A stretch of 6,070 nucleotides of DNA, from contig JAGUWZ010000034.1 of the NCBI GenBank assembly GCA_020062065.1, positions 1 through 6,070 of the forward strand. The letters are read 5' to 3'. The notes under the pieces were generated by a model that made no database searches, was not told where the DNA came from, and worked only from the letters and a program-made list of their open reading frames with translations. Below are positions 1 through 4,595 of this stretch, piece by piece; within the stretch, counting starts at the first letter, position 1; each line of letters starts with the position of its first letter. The stretch is from Candidatus Omnitrophota bacterium (GTDB taxonomy: Bacteria; Omnitrophota; Gorgyraeia; Gygaellales; Profunditerraquicolaceae). The position numbers and the translations under genes were made by a program.

Positions 1-22
1 AACTATTTGTGAAATAAGCTGT

Positions 23-541
23 TTATTCCTTGCCTTTTTTGGGAGCAAGCACAAAAGTCATAATTCTGCCTTCTAAAAGAGGTTCTTTTTCTACCTGGCC
101 TTGGCCTTGCGTATCAATAATAAATCTATCTAAAATCTTTCTTCCCAAATCCATATGTTCCATCTGTCTACCTTTGAAAAAAAGGTCCAGCTTGACTCTA
201 TCTTTTTTCTGTAAAAAACCTAAGACCTGCCTTAATTTCACCTGATAATCATGTTCATCTATATTCGGGTGCAGACGGATTTCTTTCAGGCGACTCTGTC
301 TTTGATGTTTTTTGGCCTCGCGTTCTTTTCTTTCCTGATCATACTTAAATTTGCTGAAGTCCATAACACGGCAGACAGGCGGGTTTGCCTGGGGCGCTAC
401 TTCCACTAAATCTAAGGCATACTGGTTAGCCAATTCTACCGCCTTCTCTATAGATACTACACCTAACTGGTTACCTTCCGGACCAATAAGTCGCACTTCA
501 GGCACGCGTATCTTTTCGTTTGTACGTATAAATCTTTTTAT
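23..541 (-). CDS. infC: Translation initiation factor IF-3, probable AUA start
   Basis: IF-3 binds the 30S ribosomal subunit, prevents premature 50S joining and checks the start codon and initiator tRNA. From the chosen start the protein has 172 residues, the usual family length. The N-terminal domain covers about residues 6-75 (NEKIRVPEVRLIG near the start). The IF-3 signature lies at residues 58-71 (CRVMDFSKFKYDQ), then a charged linker helix, then the C-terminal ribosome-binding domain from about 85 (LKEIRLHPNI) to the end. I start it at the ATA at 539-541 because a near-perfect Shine-Dalgarno sequence (AAAGGAGGTGG on the minus strand) ends 7 nt before it. An in-frame ATG at 566-568 lies upstream of that Shine-Dalgarno and has none of its own. 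Rare AUU-type starts are known to underlie infC autoregulation. The gene follows thrS by 75 nt, as in the known thrS-infC-rpmI-rplT order; rpmI would lie just outside the window. Identity is very sure, the start fairly sure. Confidence 0.95.
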   Translation of the reverse strand: MKRFIRTNEKIRVPEVRLIGPEGNQLGVVSIEKAVELANQYALDLVEVAPQANPPVCRVMDFSKFKYDQERKEREAKKHQRQSRLKEIRLHPNIDEHDYQVKLRQVLGFLQKKDRVKLDLFFKGRQMEHMDLGRKILDRFIIDTQGQGQVEKEPLLEGRIMTFVLAPKKGKE

Positions 542-548
542 CTCTACC

Positions 549-556
549 ACCTCCTT
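549..556 (-). promoter_or_regulatory. infC Shine-Dalgarno that decides the start
   Basis: The minus strand reads AAGGAGGT here, an almost full complement of the 16S rRNA 3' end, with 7 nt (GGTAGAG) before the ATA at 541-539. If translation began at the ATG at 568 this block would code for Lys-Glu-Val inside the protein, which is an unlikely place for such a strong ribosome binding site. Confidence 0.8.
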
Positions 557-565
557 TAATGAGCA

Positions 566-613
566 CATAACTTATGAAGCTATTGTTAACTTGCCGCAGC
601 GACATAACTTATG
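566..613. repeat. Two copies of palindromic CATAACTTATG in the thrS-infC gap
   Basis: The 11-mer CATAACTTATG occurs at 566-576 and again at 603-613, 37 bp apart. Each copy is a near-palindrome with a single central base. The second is extended to GACATAACTTATGTC (601-615), a perfect 7-bp inverted repeat around one base, 1 bp after the thrS stop codon. A GTTAAC palindrome lies between the copies. They could be operator sites or small RNA hairpins in the infC leader. No binding protein can be named from the sequence. Confidence 0.6.
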
Positions 614-616
614 TCT

Positions 617-2356
617 TCATTTGACCTCTATTTCCCTTTTTATTTTTTCTATAAACTCATTGATGGATGCGCTTCCTTGATCACCAACATGTCTTTTACG
701 CACACTAACCGAGTCTGTCTTTGCTTCGCGTTCACCCAAAACTAACAGATAAGGAATTTTCTCCAGCTCTGCCTGGCGTATCCTTTTATTTAGGGTCTCA
801 TTACGCATATCAATTTCAGTCCTTATCCCATTATTCTCTAAGATATTTCGCACCTTTGAGGCATATTCAGCTAAATCCTCTTTCAGTGGGACAACTACTG
901 TTTGTATCGGCGCCAGCCATAAAGGCAAATCCGCAGCATAATGTTCAATCAGGCAGGCGACAAACCGCTCAAGGCTGCCTAAAAGCACACGATGCAACAT
1001 AATCGGCTGTTTAAGACTTCCGTCGGCATCTACATATTCAAGTTCAAAACGTTTGGGTAAAGCAAAATCACATTGAATCGTGGCACACTGCCAGGCCCTT
1101 TTTAAGGCATCCTTTAATTTTATATCTATCTTCGGACCGTAGAATGCCCCCTCGCCTTCGTTAAGAGAATAAGACAAATCTAATTCTTTCAAAGATTCAT
1201 CAAGCGCATCTGTAGCCAATTTCCAATCCTGGTCTGAACCAATAGATTTTTCGGGTCTGGTGCTTAAGCCGATCTCCATATTAGAAAATCCGAAAACCTT
1301 CATGGTCGCAAAGACAAATTCGACAATGGCTTTTATTTCTGCTTTTAGCTGTGAAGCAAGACAGAAAATATGCGCATCATCCTGGGTAAAACCGCGCACC
1401 CTAAGCAAGCCGTGCATTACCCCTGCTTTTTCGTGGCGGTAAACCGTGCCTAACTCAAAGAATCTAATCGGCAAATCTCTGTAGCTGCGTGTCTTGGATT
1501 TATAAATCAAAATGTGGCCCGGGCAGTTCATCGGTTTTAAGACAAATTCCTTTTCTTGGATTTTAAAGGTATACATATTTTCTCTGTAATAATCATAGTG
1601 GCCGGACCTCTTCCACAGTTCTGCCTGCATAATATGCGGGGTAATAACCATTTGATATCCGCGCTTTAAGTGTTCTGTCTTCTCATAGTCCTCGATGATT
1701 TTGCGCAACAGCGCTCCTTTAGGATGATAAAATACCAACCCCGGGCCTGCATCTTCTTGATAGATATCGAAAAATTCTAATTGCGGACCTAATTTCCTAT
1801 GGTCGCGCAGTTTGCTTTCCTCTACATCTTTTAAATATTCGTCTAATTCTTTTCGGGTTTCAAAACAGGTGCCGTAAATCCTCTGTAGCATAGGATTAGT
1901 TTCTATGCCATGCCAGTAAGCGCCGGCAACAGAGAGCAATTTAAAAACCTTGATTTTGCCTGTGGACTCTATATGCGGCCCGCGACATAAGTCTACAAAG
2001 GAATCACCAGTTTTATAAATTGAAACTTTCTCGTCAGGGATATCTCCAATTAACTCTAGTTTATAATCTTCTTTTAGCTGGCCAAACAATTCCTCGGCTT
2101 GTTTTTTAGAAATTTCCTGACGCAAGAATGGCTCATCCTTGTGGATAATCTGGGCCATTTTTTCTTCGATTTTTACTAAATCTTCGTCGGAAAACACCTC
2201 TTTTTTACCTGCGCTGAGCGCAGCCGAAGTGTCGAAATCATAGTAAAAGCCGTCTTCAATAGGAGGACCTATGGCTAACTTTACTTCTGGCCAGAGCTCT
2301 TTTACCGCCTGCGCCATTACGTGCGCGCAAGAATGCCTTAAAATATTCAGGTCCAT
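617..2356 (-). CDS. thrS: Threonine--tRNA ligase lacking the TGS domain
   Basis: This enzyme charges tRNA-Thr with threonine in the cytoplasm and hydrolyses mischarged Ser-tRNA. It has 579 residues against about 640 for the E. coli enzyme. The missing part matches the N-terminal TGS domain: the protein begins almost at the editing domain. Editing-site residues are present: H8 and H12 (HSCAH), C124 and H128 (DLCRGPH). The three catalytic zinc ligands are C278 (MNCPGH), H329 (DDAHIFC) and H455 (MLHRVLLGS), each 56 positions earlier than in E. coli. Motif 2 is YRHEKAG...GLLRVRGFTQDDAH at about 306-329, and motif 3 is at about 451-465. The anticodon-binding domain fills roughly 480-579. An extra segment of about 8-10 residues (43-52, TSAALSAGKK) follows FYYDFD. 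The start ATG lies 3 nt after the stop of the nucleotidyltransferase remnant and in the same frame, with only a weak ribosome site (AGAAGG, 18 nt away). No T-box leader is visible. Confidence 0.96.
   Translation of the reverse strand: MDLNILRHSCAHVMAQAVKELWPEVKLAIGPPIEDGFYYDFDTSAALSAGKKEVFSDEDLVKIEEKMAQIIHKDEPFLRQEISKKQAEELFGQLKEDYKLELIGDIPDEKVSIYKTGDSFVDLCRGPHIESTGKIKVFKLLSVAGAYWHGIETNPMLQRIYGTCFETRKELDEYLKDVEESKLRDHRKLGPQLEFFDIYQEDAGPGLVFYHPKGALLRKIIEDYEKTEHLKRGYQMVITPHIMQAELWKRSGHYDYYRENMYTFKIQEKEFVLKPMNCPGHILIYKSKTRSYRDLPIRFFELGTVYRHEKAGVMHGLLRVRGFTQDDAHIFCLASQLKAEIKAIVEFVFATMKVFGFSNMEIGLSTRPEKSIGSDQDWKLATDALDESLKELDLSYSLNEGEGAFYGPKIDIKLKDALKRAWQCATIQCDFALPKRFELEYVDADGSLKQPIMLHRVLLGSLERFVACLIEHYAADLPLWLAPIQTVVVPLKEDLAEYASKVRNILENNGIRTEIDMRNETLNKRIRQAELEKIPYLLVLGEREAKTDSVSVRKRHVGDQGSASINEFIEKIKREIEVK
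2209..2223. repeat. Palindrome CTGCGCTGAGCGCAG inside thrS
   Basis: This is a perfect 7-bp inverted repeat around one central base, located in codons of the thrS editing domain. It coincides with the extra residues 43-50 (TSAALSAG), which lie between two conserved blocks, FYYDFD and FSDEDL, that are closer together in other ThrRS proteins I recall. This fits a short palindromic element inserted in frame and tolerated on a surface loop, but ordinary codon choice could also produce it. Confidence 0.5.
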
Positions 2357-2570
2357 ATTTTATCTTTTTTTGTGCCTTCTGAGCTTTTTTAGATTTTCTT
2401 TATCTAAAGTGTCGACTTTTCGCCTTGTGCCTTGCTTAGCCCTGAGGAGTTGTTTTAATCCAATAATATTCGCCTTAACACCTTCAAGCGTGGCAACGTT
2501 ACGGCTTTCCCAAGCCTGTTTAAATTCAATGTCAGAAATGCCCATAAGTATATCTACCCTGACTGGCGCT

Positions 2571-2756
2571 ACCCCTATTTGTTGTATCGGAAATTGAATA
2601 TTTATCTTACCGATACAACTGGGGTGTTGTTAAGAGGGGTGCAGGCACCCCTCTTAAGGGGTGACAGGGAGCGAAGCGACCACCAGAGGGGTTGGAAAAC
2701 CCCTATGGACAAGATAGTGCGTGAGCGTAAGCGAACGCCTATCTTGTAAACCATAG
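2571..2756. repeat. Fold-back element of nested hairpins inserted in the nucleotidyltransferase
   Basis: Four inverted repeats lie in a row. (a) GTTGTATCGG at 2581-2590 pairs with CCGATACAAC at 2610-2619, with outer arms ACCCC (2571-2575) and GGGGT (2621-2625). (b) A perfect 13-bp hairpin at 2630-2657. (c) AGGGGTT/AACCCCT at 2687-2704 with a GGAA loop. (d) CTATGGACAAGATAG (2703-2717) pairs with CTATCTTGT-AAA-CCATAG (2739-2756) apart from a 3-nt bulge. The outermost arms of (a) and (d) are nucleotidyltransferase coding sequence, so the insert seems to carry inverted copies of both flanks. The insert itself spans about 2579-2742. It has no room for a transposase, so it would be a non-autonomous or templated-repair product. 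Confidence 0.65.
2630..2657. repeat. Perfect 13-bp hairpin
   Basis: TTAAGAGGGGTGC (2630-2642), a 2-base AG loop, then its exact complement GCACCCCTCTTAA (2645-2657). It is the strongest stem in the window and the core of the fold-back element. There is no T-tract directly after it on either strand, so I do not call it a terminator. Confidence 0.85.
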
Positions 2757-2927
2757 TTTTTTTTAAAAAATCTTTTTCTTTCACAGCTTTCAAAGGAACT
2801 CCAAATTCTTTTAGTGCCGTATAGACTCTTCTGGCATTCGCAACTTCCGCCTCAATCCAAATCCTTGGTATATCGGGGCTCAGTATAATAGATTACTGCA
2901 TAAGCGCCTACAATAAGATAGCGCACT

Positions 2928-3131
2928 TTATGCTTGTTTAAAACGCTCAACAGATTTTTGTAATCTGAAGGTATGGGCATTTATTCTTTTTCCTTTTAAT
3001 TGATAATAATCCTTAAGCATATCAAATGCTGCTTGAAAACGAGCGCCAGCGCTCTGCGCCTGCCAGAATTCAATATCAAACTTTCTTCCTGCTTTTGAAA
3101 TTGGCCCTATTCTTTCCCAGATTTTTTTCAT
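2928..3131 (-). CDS. Small protein paired with the nucleotidyltransferase
   Basis: A 67-residue protein with no signal peptide or membrane segment. It is basic (many Lys and Arg), with a central FDIEFWQAQ...RFQAAFDMLKDYY stretch that should be helical and an Arg-rich RLQKSVERFKQA end. From memory, short proteins with the FDI-x-(F/Y)-WQ pattern and a final R-L-x-(K/R)-S-V segment often sit directly before nucleotidyltransferases of this type. Here it overlaps the start of the broken one by 53 bp in another frame, which supports a real two-gene unit. A weak ribosome site (AAGAAAG) precedes the ATG. It looks intact while its partner is dead. It might be an antitoxin or partner, but nothing in the sequence proves a function. 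Confidence 0.6.
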   Translation of the reverse strand: MKKIWERIGPISKAGRKFDIEFWQAQSAGARFQAAFDMLKDYYQLKGKRINAHTFRLQKSVERFKQA

Positions 3132-3182
3132 ATCTTTCTTAATCTAACAATTATTAAATCTTGCATTTCTAAAGGACGTTTT

Positions 3183-3282
3183 AATCACAGATGATCGCAG
3201 ATAAAAAGATACAAGATAATCGCAGACACCGTCGTAGAGTTATCTGTGATCGTCTGTTTCTTCTAATCTGTGATCATCTGTG
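3183..3282. repeat. Cluster of ATCTGTGATCATCTGTG-type inverted repeats
   Basis: A 17-mer occurs as ATCTGTGATCATCTGTG at 3266-3282 and, with one change, on the other strand at 3186-3202. Two diverged copies lie between them: about 3242-3257 in the forward direction and about 3215-3227 in reverse. The whole block can fold into one long imperfect hairpin. Similar repeats between genes are common in some environmental bacterial genomes. There is no gene in the 205 bases between the small protein gene and tRNA-Val; this repeat cluster is the only structure I see there. Confidence 0.7.
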
Positions 3283-3336
3283 TATAGTCCATTGGTTATA
3301 CAAAGGTTAATAATATGGGTAATGCGCAGTTTATAG

Positions 3337-3411
3337 TGGGCGCTACAGGACTTGAACCTGTGGCCTTTTCCATGTCAAGGAAACACTCTAAACCAACTGA
3401 GCTAAGCGCCC
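3337..3411 (-). tRNA. tRNA-Val(GAC)
   Basis: A 75-nt cloverleaf including the discriminator A. Acceptor GGGCGCT/AGCGCCC is a perfect 7-bp stem. The D-arm is GCTC...GAGT, and the anticodon stem TTTCC/GGAAA holds loop TTGACAT with anticodon GAC (3374-3376). The variable loop has 5 nt. The T-arm ACAGG/CCTGT has the standard loop TTCAAGT. CCA is not encoded, so it must be added after transcription. It starts 30 nt after the mazF stop, leaving little room for its own promoter, so co-transcription with the toxin-antitoxin pair or a promoter inside mazF is likely. Confidence 0.95.
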
Positions 3412-3441
3412 GAATTAATACCTTTTGTATGAAGAAAGAAA

Positions 3442-3756
3442 TTATTCCAGGGCCAAAGCAAATTTTATGGCTTTATCAATCTGCTCTATTTTTTCTGCGC
3501 TGAGCGAGCAGATTCGTTTAGTAAGGATTGCTTTTCTGATAGTAGTAATAGTATCTAAATTTACCGCGCATTTCTGCGGTAAGCCGTCTTTTCTCTCTAA
3601 TAACACTTCTACAGGAATATTTCGAATGGTTGTGGTTATTTGTGCGATACTAACAGCATTGCGCACCTCATAAGCCTCATCGCGGGAAAGCAAAAGCACT
3701 GGTCGCCTACCAATAGGTTCGGGCTGCTCTGTCCACCAAACCTCCCCCCGCCTCAT
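3442..3756 (-). CDS. MazF/PemK-type toxin, probable endoribonuclease
   Basis: A 104-residue cytoplasmic protein of the MazF/PemK family, whose members cut mRNA at short motifs and arrest growth. Family marks visible: RRGEVWW at the start, the GRRPVLLLS segment with the conserved Arg at residue 17-18, the TTTIR strand at 41-45 holding the conserved Thr, AVNLDTITTIRK at 64-74, and the final helix LSAEKIEQIDKAIKFAL. The length is normal and no key residue appears lost, so it is probably active. A good ribosome site (AGAGGAG) lies 9 nt before the ATG. The ATG overlaps the antitoxin stop by 4 bp (ATGA), typical of coupled toxin-antitoxin operons. Target sequence cannot be read from this window. 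Confidence 0.92.
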   Translation of the reverse strand: MRRGEVWWTEQPEPIGRRPVLLLSRDEAYEVRNAVSIAQITTTIRNIPVEVLLERKDGLPQKCAVNLDTITTIRKAILTKRICSLSAEKIEQIDKAIKFALALE

Positions 3757-4010
3757 TGTAGGTTCTCCTCTTTAAACGCTTCTGCGGAAGCCTGCTTAAA
3801 AGCTTCTATCTCTTGGATAGACTCCGGTTTTTTCCTGTAACCTTCTTGGTAACGTTTAATTAATTCTTCTCGTTCCCGGTAGTCTAACCAAAAGCGGATG
3901 GCTTTGTCTATAATGGCGCTACGGCCAAAGTTTAATTTCTTGCGGATTTGCTCTAATTTATAAAAATCTTCTTTGGGTAAGCTTATGGCAATCTTTAAAG
4001 TGTTACGCAT
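3753..4010 (-). CDS. Ribbon-helix-helix antitoxin (MazE/PemI role)
   Basis: An 85-residue antitoxin. Residues 4-45 (KIAISLP at the strand, then two helices including GRSAIIDKAIRFWLDYRE) match a CopG-like ribbon-helix-helix DNA-binding domain. The charged C-terminal half (RYQEGYRKK...AFKEENLQ) is the part expected to wrap and block the toxin. It precedes the toxin gene with a 4-bp overlap. The ribosome site GAGGGG lies 8 nt before the ATG. A strong promoter with palindromic sequence sits directly upstream, fitting autorepression by the antitoxin-toxin complex, as known for this class. Confidence 0.9.
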   Translation of the reverse strand: MRNTLKIAISLPKEDFYKLEQIRKKLNFGRSAIIDKAIRFWLDYREREELIKRYQEGYRKKPESIQEIEAFKQASAEAFKEENLQ

Positions 4011-4035
4011 TTTATATCCCCTCTTTTCCTACTAA

Positions 4036-4063
4036 AGTATAACATAGTTCATACCTAGGTCAA
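4036..4063 (-). promoter_or_regulatory. Sigma-70 promoter of the toxin-antitoxin operon
   Basis: On the minus strand, -35 TTGACC (4063-4058), a 16-bp spacer and -10 TATACT (4041-4036), followed by the antitoxin start 25 bp later. The spacer contains the palindrome CCTAGG and an imperfect inverted repeat GTAT...AACTATGTT...ATAC overlapping the -10 box, a plausible operator for the ribbon-helix-helix antitoxin. The -35 box overlaps the final codons of the truncated upstream gene (stop at 4060-4062). Confidence 0.75.
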
Positions 4064-4593
4064 GCCTTTTTCTGAGGTTTCTGATAGTCCGGAGGTAATG
4101 GGCAAGGAGGGAGTCGGACCCTCATGGCCTTGCGGCCAATGGCTTTTAAGGCCATCGTGTAAGCCATTCCACCACTTGCCCATTTATCACCAAATTTTTT
4201 TCCACCAAGAGCAATTGCCTTTGTGCATTCTCCTAAATCATTAACCAGGTAATCCGCAAATAATGAGTAGAATTTTCCCTTGTTTGGTATTAATGGTTTT
4301 TTAATTTCCGCAATAATTTTTCCAGCAATCTCCTTTGAGGCTTGTTTTTTTAAAACCCCCGTCTGTTTTTCTTGCGATAAATACTTCGTTAATATAAACA
4401 CTCCCCGTTCAGGTTTGGCAATTTGTTTAACTTTTTTGTCTAAATTCCAAATAGTGCCGCGAATTGTGTTTTTAGGTATCTCTGGTAAGGAGTTTTTAAT
4501 TTCTTTAATCAACCCGGAATATCTAAGCCCATCGGGTTGATTTTCCAGAAGTTCCAAAGCTTTTTTAATTATTTTTTCTCTCTGTGTTGGCAT
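4060..4593 (-). CDS. Truncated wHTH / PD-(D/E)XK-like protein reading through tRNA-Leu
   Basis: The open frame codes for 177 residues, but only the first 138 look genuine. Residues 3-70 form a winged-helix domain of HARE-HTH style (KIIKKALELL, LRYSGLIKEIK, IPKNTIRGTIWNL, PERGVFILTKY). Residues 107-138 (KFYSLFADYLVNDLGECTKA, then GGKKFGDKW) match the start of a nuclease-like domain whose members, as I recall, continue GTPDV and later E-I-K, a PD-(D/E)XK core. Here the match stops at W138, where the 5' end of tRNA-Leu begins. Residues 139-165 are translated tRNA sequence and 166-177 a random tail. The catalytic part is therefore lost. It starts 2 nt after the small broken gene and is the last gene of the methyltransferase-HNH operon, where it may once have been a nuclease or regulator. 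It could still make a DNA-binding stub. Confidence 0.75.
   Translation of the reverse strand: MPTQREKIIKKALELLENQPDGLRYSGLIKEIKNSLPEIPKNTIRGTIWNLDKKVKQIAKPERGVFILTKYLSQEKQTGVLKKQASKEIAGKIIAEIKKPLIPNKGKFYSLFADYLVNDLGECTKAIALGGKKFGDKWASGGMAYTMALKAIGRKAMRVRLPPCPLPPDYQKPQKKA
4099..4181 (-). tRNA. tRNA-Leu(UAA) with unusual C55
   Basis: An 83-nt class II tRNA including discriminator A. Acceptor GGGCAAG/CTTGCCC is perfect. The D-arm is GTGGAATGGCTTACAC. The anticodon stem ATGGC/GCCAT holds loop CTTAAAA with anticodon TAA (4146-4148). The long variable arm TGGCC-GCAA-GGCCA is typical of leucine. The T-stem GAGGG/CCCTC is perfect, but the loop reads TCCGACT, so position 55 (4117) is C where U (pseudouridine) is nearly universal. 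CCA is not encoded. The gene lies wholly within the frame of the truncated wHTH protein, on the same strand, with no promoter of its own visible. Confidence 0.92.
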
Positions 4594-4595
4594 AT

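Larger units (their letters stand above)
2360..2980 (-). pseudogene. Broken MNT-like nucleotidyltransferase
   Basis: The pieces of one nucleotidyltransferase are spread over two frames. Piece 1 starts at the ATG at 2980 (MPIPSDYKNLL) and carries VGAYAV and the catalytic D40-L-D42, then hits a stop at 2852-2854. Piece 2 follows in another frame: IWIEAEVANARRVY, then LKEFGVPLK, ending in MVYKIG near 2737. Piece 3 returns to the first frame at about 2581: QIGVAPVRVDILMGI, then FKQAWESR and a C-terminal LLRAKQGTRRKVD block typical of the family. The first break looks like an 8-bp deletion between two TTTGGAT repeats, since the expected sequence would read DLDIWIE. The second is an insertion of about 164 bp. 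Restoring both gives a protein of about 154 residues, normal for the family. Such proteins resemble the toxin or AMP-transferring half of two-gene modules, but the role here is inference. It overlaps the preceding 67-residue gene by 53 bp. As it stands it cannot make the full enzyme. Confidence 0.82.

Noticed and set aside
566..568. ATG as the infC start, giving 181 residues
   Set aside because: It has no ribosome site, and the strong Shine-Dalgarno lies after it; the extra nine residues do not resemble IF-3 N-termini.
351..680. Plus-strand open frame of 109 residues across the thrS-infC junction
   Set aside because: It is antisense to infC and thrS coding sequence and has no family features.
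2357..2640. T-box riboswitch upstream of thrS
   Set aside because: The sequence is decayed coding DNA plus hairpins; I see no T-box consensus or specifier loop.
2630..2657. Rho-independent terminator
   Set aside because: The stem is strong, but no T-tract follows on either strand.
2602..2793. A 63-residue minus-strand frame as a separate gene
   Set aside because: Its first part is the middle of the broken nucleotidyltransferase and its remainder is translated hairpin repeat.
3041..3054. GAGCGC-CA-GCGCTC hairpin inside the small protein gene
   Set aside because: It encodes QSAGAR without any visible extra length, so a chance palindrome in coding sequence is enough.
3183..3282. CRISPR array
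   Set aside because: Copies are diverged, in both orientations and irregularly spaced, with no spacer-like units and no cas genes.
3495..3506. Second copy of CTGCGCTGAGCG shared with the thrS palindrome
   Set aside because: In the toxin it encodes the normal LSAEK helix start at the expected place, the palindrome is not completed, and no extra residues are present.
3425..3673. Plus-strand open frame of 82 residues opposite the toxin gene
   Set aside because: It lies antisense to a well-supported MazF-type gene and its translation shows no recognisable domain.
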